This document shows, one piece after another, positions 1 to 8,010 of a stretch of 64,000 bases of DNA (position 1 is its first letter; every line of letters starts with the position of its first letter). The position numbers and the translations under genes are program-made. The notes under the pieces are model-generated. The model saw only the letters and a list, made by a program, of their open reading frames with translations, searched no databases and was not told where the DNA came from. Source of the DNA: Paenibacillus_AB hodogayensis (GTDB lineage: Bacteria > Bacillota > Bacilli > Paenibacillales > NBRC-103111); contig NZ_BAAAYO010000013.1 in NCBI RefSeq assembly GCF_039536325.1, positions 62,001-126,000 of the forward strand, in the 5' to 3' direction.

Positions 1-2
1 AA

Positions 3-341
3 TTTCTGGTGAAATCGCAGCGGTTCCGGGATTGGGCCAATTACCACCTGGCCGAGCGAGTCGCCGTGTTCGAGTTGTACCCGGCCGACCTGCGGGCGGC
101 GGAGAGCTACGATCCGACGGTTGTTTTCCCTCTTTATCACCAAAGCATCGACCGGTGCATCATGCAAAAAAACCGCTCGTCCTACAAGGAAGCGATCCGG
201 CTGATGAAGAAGCTGGGCGCGCTGTACGGTCAAGCCGGGCAGACGGAACGCTACGAGCTGTTTCTGCACAGGCTGTCGCTGCAGTATGCGCGGCTGCGCG
301 CCTTCCGGGAGGAACTGACGAAAGGAAAGTTGCTTCGATGA
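3..341 (+). CDS. C-terminal end of a SWIM zinc-finger-type protein (5' partial)
   Basis: The reading frame is open from the left window edge and ends at the TGA that overlaps the ATG of the SNF2 helicase gene (ATGA, 338-341). Only about 112 C-terminal residues are visible. They are helical and basic, rich in Arg, Leu and Tyr, with no Cys/His motif in the visible part. In Paenibacillus-type genomes the gene directly before this helicase is usually a SWIM zinc-finger protein with a long helical C-terminus; that identity is inferred from context. The 4-base overlap implies translational coupling with the helicase. A GTG lies at position 9 but is internal to a longer frame, so it is not taken as the start. 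Confidence 0.5.
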   Translation, partial: FLVKSQRFRDWANYHLAERVAVFELYPADLRAAESYDPTVVFPLYHQSIDRCIMQKNRSSYKEAIRLMKKLGALYGQAGQTERYELFLHRLSLQYARLRAFREELTKGKLLR

Positions 342-3304
342 AAACGAAGGCGCCCATTACGATACATTGCAGGTGGCTGGACTCCGGATCGTTCTGGCTC
401 CGGGGCGAGCAAGTGGGCGGCGGCGCGCTGGATGCGACGGCGATCAAGCAGCTGCTGTTCGCCTGGCACGAACCGTCCTTCTATGGAACGTTCATCGAGA
501 CGCTGGAGTGGGACCGGCAGGAAGGCGTCCTGCTTCCCGCGGCCGAAGCGGTCGACTACTTGGCTTCGCCGCCTTGGAACGGTTATGCCCCGCTCGTTTG
601 GAGCGAGGAGGCGCAATCGCTCCAAGCGGTGGCGCGGATTGCCGCCGCTGCGCTGCGCAGCGGGGCGGTCGTGCCGGATTTTGCCAAGTGGAAAGCCGGG
701 GGCTGGGGCTGGAAAATCAAGCCGGCGGAGGGCGCGGAAGCAGCGGAAGCGGCGGTTTCGCTCCCTCCCTTCTGGGACGACTGGATGCAGCAGGTGATGG
801 AGGAACGGCACCCGGATATGGAAATCGTACGGCGCGGCGAAGAGCGGCGCCGGCGTTACGCCAGAACCGGAGACGCGTTCTTCCGCGATCCCGACGAGCA
901 GGATGAAGCGTCGGCGGAGAACACGGAGCCGGCAGAGGCTCACGACGGCGTATTCCGGTCCACACTGGAGGAGCTCTGGACGGACGAGGACGACTGGCTC
1001 GTCTCGATCGGCTGGTCGCCGGATGAAGCTCCGTTCCGACCGGCGCTGCGCCTGACCGAGCCCGAAGAGGGCGAATCGTGGTCGCTGTCCGTCGTGCTGC
1101 AAGCCAGAAACGATCCGGCCCGGATCGTGGAATGCGACGCTTTGGGCGAGCCCGGCCCGGACTGTCCCGCCGAATGGCTGCCCTTCGCCTCGCGCATTCG
1201 TCAGGCGGCCGCGAAGTGGACAGCGATAGTGCCGTGGCTCCGCGGCGCAGAAAAGGACGGTGCCGAAGACGGCTGGCCGATCCGCACCGCTATCGATTAC
1301 GCCGAAGCCTGGGACTTCCTTACGGACAAAAGCATCGTGCTGGCCGAGTTCGGCCAAACGGTACTGCTGCCCGCCTGGTGGGAGCGCCTGCGCCGCACGA
1401 AACCGCGTCTGAAGGCAAAGATTCGGCCGGGCTTCGGCTCCTCCGGCGAATCGCTGTTCGGACTCGGCGGCATCGTCCAGTTCGACTGGCGGATGGCTAT
1501 CGGCGACGATGAGCTGGCCGAAGCCGAATTCCGCAGTCTTGTCGAGAACAACCGGCAGTTGGTGCGCATCCGCGGCCGGTGGGTACTGCTCGATCCGGAA
1601 ACGCTTCAGCAGGTACAGCAGTGGATCAAGCAGGTTCGCCGCAAAAAGGGCTTGTCGTTCCGCGATGTGCTGGAGATGCATCTGCTCGGTCCGCAAGACG
1701 AAACGGACGGAGCGGACGGCGGCGGCGCAGCCGAGGATTTGCGCGACCATGCGGAAGCGCTGCGGGTCGAGGTCGAGCTGAACGAGCATCTGCGCAGCTT
1801 CCTGCGGCAGCTGAAGCGGGCACAGACCGTACCGATGCTGGAGCCTCCCGCCGGATTTCGCGGTTCCCTGCGCCATTACCAGGTGCTGGGCGCGTCCTGG
1901 CTGCTGTTTTTGCGCCGGTTCGGGCTGGGCGGCTGTCTGGCCGACGATATGGGCCTTGGCAAAACGATTCAGTGGATCACTTACTTGCTCGGCGTGAAGG
2001 AACAAGGGACGGCAGGATCGCCTTCCCTGCTCGTCTGCCCGACCTCGGTGCTGGGCAACTGGCAGAAGGAGCTGGAACGGTTCGCTCCCGATCTGAAGGT
2101 GCGGCTGCACTACGGTCCGCAGCGCTTGAAAGGCGTCGGCTTTGCCGACGAGATGCGCGGCTGCGACCTGGTGCTCACCTCCTACGCGCTGGCGCACCTG
2201 GACGAGGCGGAATTGCTGCAAGTGCGTTGGAGCTCGATCTGTCTGGACGAGGCCCAAAATATTAAGAATGCTTATACGAAGCAGTCCACGTCGATCCGCA
2301 AGCTGGAGGCCGATCACCGGATTGCCATGACCGGTACGCCGATCGAGAACCGGCTTGCCGAGCTCTGGTCGATTTTCGACTTTATCAATCCCGGCTATTT
2401 GGGCAATTTGCGTTCCTTCAACGAGCGCTTTGCCAACCGGATCGAGAAGACGCAGGATAAAGAGCTGGTCGGCCAGGTGCAGCGGCTGGCCCAGCCGTTC
2501 CTGCTCCGCCGCGTTAAAAGCGATCCCGCGATCGAGCTCGACCTGCCGGAGAAGATGGAGGCCAAAGCGTACGTATCGTTGACCGTGGAACAGGCGTCGC
2601 TGTACGAGAATGTCATCGCCGATCTGTTCGACCGGCTGGACCGGCTCCCTCCTATGGAACGGCGCGGCCTCATCCTCGCCACCCTGACGAAGCTGAAGCA
2701 GATTTGCGACCATCCGGCCATCTACGGCAAAGAAAGTCCGACCGCTGCCCATAAGGGCAACCGGTCGCAGAAGCTCGATCGGCTGCTGGCCATGGTCCGG
2801 GAGCTTCGCGAGGAGGGCGACCGCTGCCTCGTCTTCACCCAATTCGTGGATATGGGCCACCTGCTTCAACGCGCGCTGTCCAAGGAGTTGGACGAAGAGG
2901 TGCTGTTCCTGCACGGCGGCTCTTCCAAAGCGCAGCGCGACCGGATGATCGCCCGCTTCCAGGAGGATCGCGACTGCGGCATCTTCCTGCTGTCGCTTAA
3001 AGCCGGAGGCATCGGGCTTAATCTGACCGCAGCCAACCACGTGTTCCACGTCGACCGCTGGTGGAATCCGGCGGTCGAGAACCAGGCGACGGACCGTGCC
3101 TTCCGCATCGGACAGACGAAGCGGGTGCAGGTGCATAAGTTTGTCACGCTCGGCACGCTGGAGGAGAAGATTGACGAAATGATCGAGCGCAAGCAGCTGC
3201 TGAGCCGGCAAATTATCGGTGGCGGCGAGCAATGGATCACCGAGCTGTCCACCGATCAGCTGAAGGAGCTGTTCTCCCTCCGCCGGGAATGGGTCGAGGT
3301 ATGA
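338..3304 (+). CDS. SNF2/RapA-family DEAD/DEAH box helicase
   Basis: A 988-residue Swi2/Snf2 ATPase that probably remodels protein-DNA complexes. About 500 N-terminal residues hold the variable SNF2-associated region typical of bacterial members. The motor follows: motif I DDMGLGKTIQ (around residue 540), motif II DEAQ (around 637), TGTPIENR, then the second lobe with VFTQF, SLKAGGIGLNLT and the motif VI region QATDRAFRIGQ (around 918). All motifs needed for ATP hydrolysis are present. The start is the ATG overlapping the upstream stop; the frame stays open further upstream, but only this ATG fits the coupled layout. It is probably an operon with the preceding SWIM-type gene, a pairing common in Bacillota. 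A strong terminator follows at 3362. The substrate cannot be read from sequence. Confidence 0.93.
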   Translation: MKTKAPITIHCRWLDSGSFWLRGEQVGGGALDATAIKQLLFAWHEPSFYGTFIETLEWDRQEGVLLPAAEAVDYLASPPWNGYAPLVWSEEAQSLQAVARIAAAALRSGAVVPDFAKWKAGGWGWKIKPAEGAEAAEAAVSLPPFWDDWMQQVMEERHPDMEIVRRGEERRRRYARTGDAFFRDPDEQDEASAENTEPAEAHDGVFRSTLEELWTDEDDWLVSIGWSPDEAPFRPALRLTEPEEGESWSLSVVLQARNDPARIVECDALGEPGPDCPAEWLPFASRIRQAAAKWTAIVPWLRGAEKDGAEDGWPIRTAIDYAEAWDFLTDKSIVLAEFGQTVLLPAWWERLRRTKPRLKAKIRPGFGSSGESLFGLGGIVQFDWRMAIGDDELAEAEFRSLVENNRQLVRIRGRWVLLDPETLQQVQQWIKQVRRKKGLSFRDVLEMHLLGPQDETDGADGGGAAEDLRDHAEALRVEVELNEHLRSFLRQLKRAQTVPMLEPPAGFRGSLRHYQVLGASWLLFLRRFGLGGCLADDMGLGKTIQWITYLLGVKEQGTAGSPSLLVCPTSVLGNWQKELERFAPDLKVRLHYGPQRLKGVGFADEMRGCDLVLTSYALAHLDEAELLQVRWSSICLDEAQNIKNAYTKQSTSIRKLEADHRIAMTGTPIENRLAELWSIFDFINPGYLGNLRSFNERFANRIEKTQDKELVGQVQRLAQPFLLRRVKSDPAIELDLPEKMEAKAYVSLTVEQASLYENVIADLFDRLDRLPPMERRGLILATLTKLKQICDHPAIYGKESPTAAHKGNRSQKLDRLLAMVRELREEGDRCLVFTQFVDMGHLLQRALSKELDEEVLFLHGGSSKAQRDRMIARFQEDRDCGIFLLSLKAGGIGLNLTAANHVFHVDRWWNPAVENQATDRAFRIGQTKRVQVHKFVTLGTLEEKIDEMIERKQLLSRQIIGGGEQWITELSTDQLKELFSLRREWVEV

Positions 3305-3361
3305 TAAGGCAATCAGCGAATGCGTCAACGCGAAAGAGCTGCGATTTGTCGCAGCGAAACG

Positions 3362-3407
3362 AAAAGATCGAGGCCGGGATACGCTCTATCCCGTCTCGAT
3401 CTTTTTT
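3362..3407 (+). terminator. Rho-independent terminator after the SNF2 gene
   Basis: The arms AAAAGATCGAG and CTCGATCTTTT enclose a second pair, CGGGATA/TATCCCG, and a run of T follows. The A-run on the left arm means it could also stop minus-strand transcription from the convergent solute-binding gene. Confidence 0.85.
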
Positions 3408-3523
3408 CATGGCGGATATGACCGGCGCAAGGTCGGCCCTCCGCAGAGCGACAGCTTTGGCGACCGCACCGGCCGCTTCTCCCGGGGCGCCTCGGCGCCC
3501 TCTTCTCCCTGACTTCCAATACC

Positions 3524-4846
3524 CTACTTACTTTTCTCGGCCTGCAGCATTTTGTTGATTTCCTCGTCGCCTTTGCTGAGTGCCGTATTGATGTCGATCG
3601 TCCCCGCGAGATAGTCGTTGAAATACGTTTTGGCGATCGCCTCGGACTTCGACCGGTACGGCGACGAGTTCGGATACGGAACCGGCTTGCTCTTAAAAAT
3701 GCTTTGGATGTTCTTGCCCTTCAAAATATCCAGGTTTTTGCCGAACTCCCTTTGAATTTCCGGTTTTAGCAGCGGCGAGATGCGCCCCTGCCTCGAGCTC
3801 TCGAGCTGCACCTCGTCGGAGGTTGCGGCGGCTATGACCTGAAGCGCCTGCTCCTTGTATTTGCTCGTCTTCGTAATCGTCATAATGTTGACGCTCGCAT
3901 TGCCGTATAGGTTCGGACGCTCCGGATAGCTGGGGTACTGCGCAACGTCCCAGTTGAAACCTTCCTTCGTCGGGCCCTCCAGTTGCGAGAACATGTTCGT
4001 GTACATGATCATCGCCAGCCTTTTTTCCTTCAGGAAGTTGTCGATAGCAGCGCCCTGCGGCTCGTTGCCGGGGATCGTAAACATGGCTTTGACGAGCTCG
4101 AATACTTGCTTCCACTTGTCGTTGTTCAGAGTCGCCTTGCCGGTCTTGTAATCGTCCGCCTCGATGCCGAGCGGCTGGTATATCCACGAAATGCCGCTTC
4201 CCGGATCGACGCCGCGGTATTGCGTGCCTCCTTCGTACCGCGTCACTTTTTTGGCCAGCTCGAGAATCTGATTCCAGTTCATCCCGTCCTGCGGATACGG
4301 CACCCCGAATTTGTCGAAAATGTCCTTATTATAATAGAAAGCGTGAAAGTTGCGGCTGTATGGAATGCCGTACAGCTCTCCATTCGCCGAACCGACCTTC
4401 GTATCGGTAATCATCTGAGGCTCGAAACGGCTCAAGTCAAACTTATGCGTCTTGAGCAATTCCGTCATATCGTACAGGATGCCCTTGTCTTGGTACGACG
4501 TCAGTCGCCCGCTGTACGTGAACACGATATCCGGCACCGTTCCGGTGGCGATCAATTCGTCCAGAGTCGTGCCTTTGCCCGGCTGAATGATGTTCAGCGT
4601 AAGGTTCGGATGACTCTTCTTCAACTTGTCCTTGATCAGCGCCTCCAGCGCGCTGTCGATAATAACCGCATCGATAGCCGCCGTGAGCGTTACGGGCGCG
4701 TCACTTACTTTCACTGCGGCGTCTCCTTCCTTCGCTCCTGGAGCTTCATTGCCGGTGGACTCCCCCGATTTGCCGCATCCGGCTACGGCGAGCGTTAAGC
4801 CAAGCAGCAGCGCCATACCGCTAACGTATCTTCTTCCCTTGTTCAT
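3524..4846 (-). CDS. Extracellular solute-binding lipoprotein, family 1 (sugar-type ABC)
   Basis: A 440-residue substrate-binding lipoprotein. The N-terminus has basic residues, a hydrophobic stretch and a lipobox ending VAGC, so it is lipid-anchored outside the membrane. The body has the family-1 sugar-binder pattern (a GTVPDIVFTYSG-like segment near residue 120 and ELYGIPYSRNFHAFYYN near 175). The ATG at 4846 follows a G-rich ribosome site; the frame is open for 81 more codons upstream, but those would bury the signal peptide. It lies 35 bases after the FAD oxidoreductase gene on the same strand, so the two are probably cotranscribed. No permease or ATPase gene is next to it, so it must share a membrane complex encoded elsewhere. 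The ligand is unknown. Confidence 0.88.
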   Translation of the reverse strand: MNKGRRYVSGMALLLGLTLAVAGCGKSGESTGNEAPGAKEGDAAVKVSDAPVTLTAAIDAVIIDSALEALIKDKLKKSHPNLTLNIIQPGKGTTLDELIATGTVPDIVFTYSGRLTSYQDKGILYDMTELLKTHKFDLSRFEPQMITDTKVGSANGELYGIPYSRNFHAFYYNKDIFDKFGVPYPQDGMNWNQILELAKKVTRYEGGTQYRGVDPGSGISWIYQPLGIEADDYKTGKATLNNDKWKQVFELVKAMFTIPGNEPQGAAIDNFLKEKRLAMIMYTNMFSQLEGPTKEGFNWDVAQYPSYPERPNLYGNASVNIMTITKTSKYKEQALQVIAAATSDEVQLESSRQGRISPLLKPEIQREFGKNLDILKGKNIQSIFKSKPVPYPNSSPYRSKSEAIAKTYFNDYLAGTIDINTALSKGDEEINKMLQAEKSK

Positions 4847-4881
4847 GCCAATCCCCCCCGATTGTCCTATGCTTGCTTTCC

Positions 4882-6702
4882 CTACTCGCAACGGATTTCC
4901 ATTACCCTGGCGTGATCCAAGCCGTTGGTCGAGATCACCTCCAGACGGAAACAATCGATCTCCTGCACATCTATATCGAATTGCAGCAGCCCCCGGTAGT
5001 TGTCCTTCACCTCGGCGAGAGGCTGGAGGCTTCCACCCTTCCCAGCCAGCAGAACGAAGTCTTTGAGCGTTTCCGGCTGCGCTCCCCAAGCCATCGTCCG
5101 ATGGTGGTCATCGGCATGCGTCAAAGCCAAGTGCCGGTGCAGCCCGGTATCGAGCCTGAGCGTAATGCGCGAGACGGCGACCGGCTGCTCCCAGCGCAGC
5201 TCCAGCCACGGCCGCAGATCGCCGGGCTCGGACATCCAGCGATGGGTCCCGGCTGCGGTCAAGTCCGGACGAACTCCCCGCGATCCATGGACGGACCGCG
5301 TATAGCCGTCGACGACGAGCGCTGCGAGCCCGTTCTCCCGTTCGGACGAGGCGGCAATAGTCGCTTCGGACGCCAGATTGCGGTCTTCCAGCAGCCTGCC
5401 CGGCAAGAAGGCGCCCTGCCTCAGGAGCTGCTGCTGAACCGCGCGGACGAGTTCGCCGTCTCGCCAGCCGTCGTCCGGCTTCCCTTCGCGGATCGCCAGT
5501 GCGGCGTAAGTGCCCAGCCCTTCCCCCATCAAGGCGCAGGTCGCCATCACCCTCGTGCTGGAAAAAGCCACATGCGTAGCCGATATGTTCCGTCCGGCGA
5601 ACAGCAGATTGCATACGTTCGCGCTGACGAGCGAGCGGAGCGGGATGCTGTACATATGCGGCGTGTACGGGTGGATATTCGGTTTTTCCTTCGTCGCCTC
5701 GATGCCGGCCGGGTGGTGAATGTCCATCGACCATCCCCCGTATGCGATCACATCCGGAAAATCGACAGCCTGCTCGATGTCGCCCTGCTGCAGCATGTGC
5801 TGCCCGATAAACCGACGCGACTCGCGTTTTCCGGGCACGAAGCCGAACCAATCCAACGCCCAGTTCTCCGACTCCGGATGATGACCGCTATTCTTGATAT
5901 GGTCCCATACCCCGAGCATAATCGCGAGCAGTTCGTCGCGGATTTCTTCGTTGTCCTTGATCGTATCCCGCATCCCTCCGTATTCGACCCACCAGTAACC
6001 GTACTCCCAGGTCGGATGCTGGCGGAAGCGCAGGTCCTCCTCCGAGAAGCGGCGTATCCATGCCGGAGGCACGAAGGGCATCGGTCTGCCCATATCCTTC
6101 GAAGTGAACAGCAAGGAGGAACCGAGCCGGTAAGCATCCCGATTGTCCGAAGCCACCGATTCCCCGTATTCGGCGGCTGCTTCCCGGCCTGTGGTGAAGG
6201 CCGCTCCCGCCTCGTACCCGAGCCGCCCGTCGCCGGTACAGTCCGCGAACAGCTCCGCTTCGATCTCGTAAAACTGCTCCGTGCTTTCCCGATTGACGTA
6301 CACGGATGCGATCCGTGCCCCGTCCATGCGGACGCCCACGACGCAGGCGTTCAGCATCAGCGTCAGATTGGGTTCGGCCCGACATTTCTCGTACAAAATC
6401 AGATCGAGCATATGGGCGCAGCGCTGGGGGTTGCGCACCGCGCATTCCAGCAAAATTTCCTCGACGATGCCGCTCTCCCTGGACTCGGTTTCCAATGCTT
6501 TGCCGCGTACCGATGAGCCGCTGATGTGCATGCGTATTTCCGAAGAAGCATTGCCTCCGAGCACCGGCCGGTCCTGACATAACATAACGTGGAGGCCGTT
6601 GCGGGCGGCCGCGATGGCCGCGGCTACGCCGGACATGCCCCCGCCGGCTACGAACAAGCCGGTTTGCAAACGAATGCGGGCGCCGTGCAGACTTGAATTC
6701 AT
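4882..6702 (-). CDS. FAD-dependent oxidoreductase (FAD_oxidored family)
   Basis: A 606-residue flavoprotein. The N-terminus carries a Rossmann dinucleotide site (VAGGGMSGVAAAIAAARNG, residues about 17-35), followed by VLGGNASSEIRMH, a hallmark of the FAD_oxidored family found beside carbohydrate-use genes in Bacillota. A second FAD-contact segment reads ELFADCTGDGRLGYEAGAAF near residue 140. The last 150 residues look like a beta-rich, discoidin-like extension. The ATG at 6702 has GGAGAG eight bases upstream; upstream in-frame starts lack such a site. It heads a probable two-gene unit with the solute-binding lipoprotein and is divergent from the AraC regulator at 6844. No signal peptide is visible, so it is probably cytoplasmic. 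The substrate is not known. Confidence 0.85.
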   Translation of the reverse strand: MNSSLHGARIRLQTGLFVAGGGMSGVAAAIAAARNGLHVMLCQDRPVLGGNASSEIRMHISGSSVRGKALETESRESGIVEEILLECAVRNPQRCAHMLDLILYEKCRAEPNLTLMLNACVVGVRMDGARIASVYVNRESTEQFYEIEAELFADCTGDGRLGYEAGAAFTTGREAAAEYGESVASDNRDAYRLGSSLLFTSKDMGRPMPFVPPAWIRRFSEEDLRFRQHPTWEYGYWWVEYGGMRDTIKDNEEIRDELLAIMLGVWDHIKNSGHHPESENWALDWFGFVPGKRESRRFIGQHMLQQGDIEQAVDFPDVIAYGGWSMDIHHPAGIEATKEKPNIHPYTPHMYSIPLRSLVSANVCNLLFAGRNISATHVAFSSTRVMATCALMGEGLGTYAALAIREGKPDDGWRDGELVRAVQQQLLRQGAFLPGRLLEDRNLASEATIAASSERENGLAALVVDGYTRSVHGSRGVRPDLTAAGTHRWMSEPGDLRPWLELRWEQPVAVSRITLRLDTGLHRHLALTHADDHHRTMAWGAQPETLKDFVLLAGKGGSLQPLAEVKDNYRGLLQFDIDVQEIDCFRLEVISTNGLDHARVMEIRCE

Positions 6703-6843
6703 AGGGGATCTCTCCATTTCTCTAGACGAATCGGTTTTGTGCCCTCTATATAAATTGATGGGCGGGTTCAAGAAAAAACACTTTTCATTCTCCGTACGAT
6801 CCGTTATTTTAAGAACAGAAACCTACGAGGCGGTGATGGCAAG

Positions 6844-7662
6844 GTGCCGATCTATAGCCCCCGCGAGTTGAACCCCACGGTTCACGTAATGACCTCCTGG
6901 TATGCGAAAGCGCAATTTGAGCTGGCCAAGGACCGCAGTCCGATCTGGATGCTGTTTGTCGTCAAGGAAGGCAGCTTCCGGTTCGGAATCGGCGAACGCG
7001 AGGGGATCGCCGAGAAAGGCGATCTCGTGCTATGTCCGCCTGATACGGAACTGCGAAGGGAGATGCTCCGGCCGGCTACTTTTCTCGTGCTGTACTATTC
7101 CTGGTTCGACGCTCTTGGAGCTATCGTAGCCGAGGAGGAGATAGTCGTCGACCGGATCGGCAAAAACACCATTCGGGACACGCGACGGTTCGAATCGACC
7201 TACGACTATCTCGAGCCTCTGAAGCGGCGCTCCGACCCTCCTGCGGCAGCCCGCAGCAGCTTTCTGCTGCGCGACCTGTGGGAGCAGATCGAATGGGAAT
7301 GGGCGGAAGGACGGCAGACGGAACAGCCGCTCCTGCCCGATGATCCGCTTATGCAGCAGGCCGCGCTCGCCCTCGAAGAAAGCGCTTACGATATGGTCAG
7401 CATGAACCAGCTGGCGTCCTCTCTCGGACTCAGCACCGTGCAATTCAGCCGCCGCTTCCGCAAGCGGTTCGGCGTCAATCCGAGCGAATACGTCAGCGGG
7501 CTGCGTCTGGACAAAGCCCGGGCGCTGCTGCAGGACAATCGCCTTACGCTGGAGGAGATCGCCTTGCAGTGCGGCTACAGCAACGGCTTCTACTTCAGCA
7601 GAGTATTCTCGCAAAAAATGCGCATAAGCCCATCGGAATATCGTCGGGCGTACCGCATGTGA
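6844..7662 (+). CDS. AraC family transcriptional regulator
   Basis: A 272-residue regulator with an N-terminal cupin-like ligand domain (about 1-110) and a C-terminal double helix-turn-helix (about 175-270). The second unit has the family signature IALQCGYSNGFYFSRVFSQK followed by SPSEYRR. The start is GTG 6844, seven bases after GAGGCGGTGA. The gene is divergent from the FAD oxidoreductase/solute-binding pair with 141 bases between the starts. That layout makes it the likely local activator of the pair, probably responding to a sugar or related compound; this is inference. No close operator repeat was recognised in the shared promoter region. Confidence 0.9.
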   Translation: MPIYSPRELNPTVHVMTSWYAKAQFELAKDRSPIWMLFVVKEGSFRFGIGEREGIAEKGDLVLCPPDTELRREMLRPATFLVLYYSWFDALGAIVAEEEIVVDRIGKNTIRDTRRFESTYDYLEPLKRRSDPPAAARSSFLLRDLWEQIEWEWAEGRQTEQPLLPDDPLMQQAALALEESAYDMVSMNQLASSLGLSTVQFSRRFRKRFGVNPSEYVSGLRLDKARALLQDNRLTLEEIALQCGYSNGFYFSRVFSQKMRISPSEYRRAYRM

Positions 7663-8010
7663 GGCTGTGCCTTCCCTCTTCGGTCGGCCGAATCGCGAAC
7701 CGCAGCGCGCCCGGCAGTTGTCGGGACCGCCGTCTCCGGCATCTTTCGTTTTACCCGCAGGCAAGGCCGTCCAGCATAGCCGACAACCGAGATGCCGCAC
7801 CGTTATGCAGGTCCCTTCCATCCTCGCCTTCGTGTTCATCGTACCATGCCCCCTGCCGGCACAACATACAGAAATCGATCAACCTGCATATACTTTTGTT
7901 CATTCCATCCAAACAACCAAAAAAACGCTTGCCGCGCTGCAACAATTTCCCAGCCCCCCTCGTTTAGAGCGTAACAAGCAAATTTGAAACGAATGACAGG
8001 AGGATTCGAT
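7663..8010. other. Intergenic stretch without a supported gene
   Basis: 348 bases lie between the AraC regulator and the beta-propeller gene. Frames of 60-130 codons exist on both strands, but none has a ribosome site or protein-like composition. The only clear signal is the ACAGGAGGA ribosome site (7996-8004) for the downstream GTG start. The second half (7860-7990) is AT-richer and should hold that gene's promoter, but no convincing -35/-10 pair was found. Confidence 0.5.

Noticed and set aside
251..3328. Minus-strand frame of 1025 codons opposite the SNF2 gene
   Set aside because: It is a codon-bias shadow of the helicase gene in GC-rich DNA; no ribosome site and no domain motif, whereas the plus strand has all helicase motifs.
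3486..3506. GGGCGCC/GGCGCCC hairpin after the solute-binding gene
   Set aside because: GC-only stem with no T-run on the minus strand; the terminator at 3362-3407 is the better candidate.
4873..6516. Plus-strand frame of 547 codons opposite the FAD oxidoreductase
   Set aside because: Antisense shadow; the minus strand has a Rossmann motif, a good start and a ribosome site.
7667..7987. Frames of about 60-130 codons in the gap before the beta-propeller gene
   Set aside because: No ribosome site, no protein-like periodicity, and they conflict with each other.
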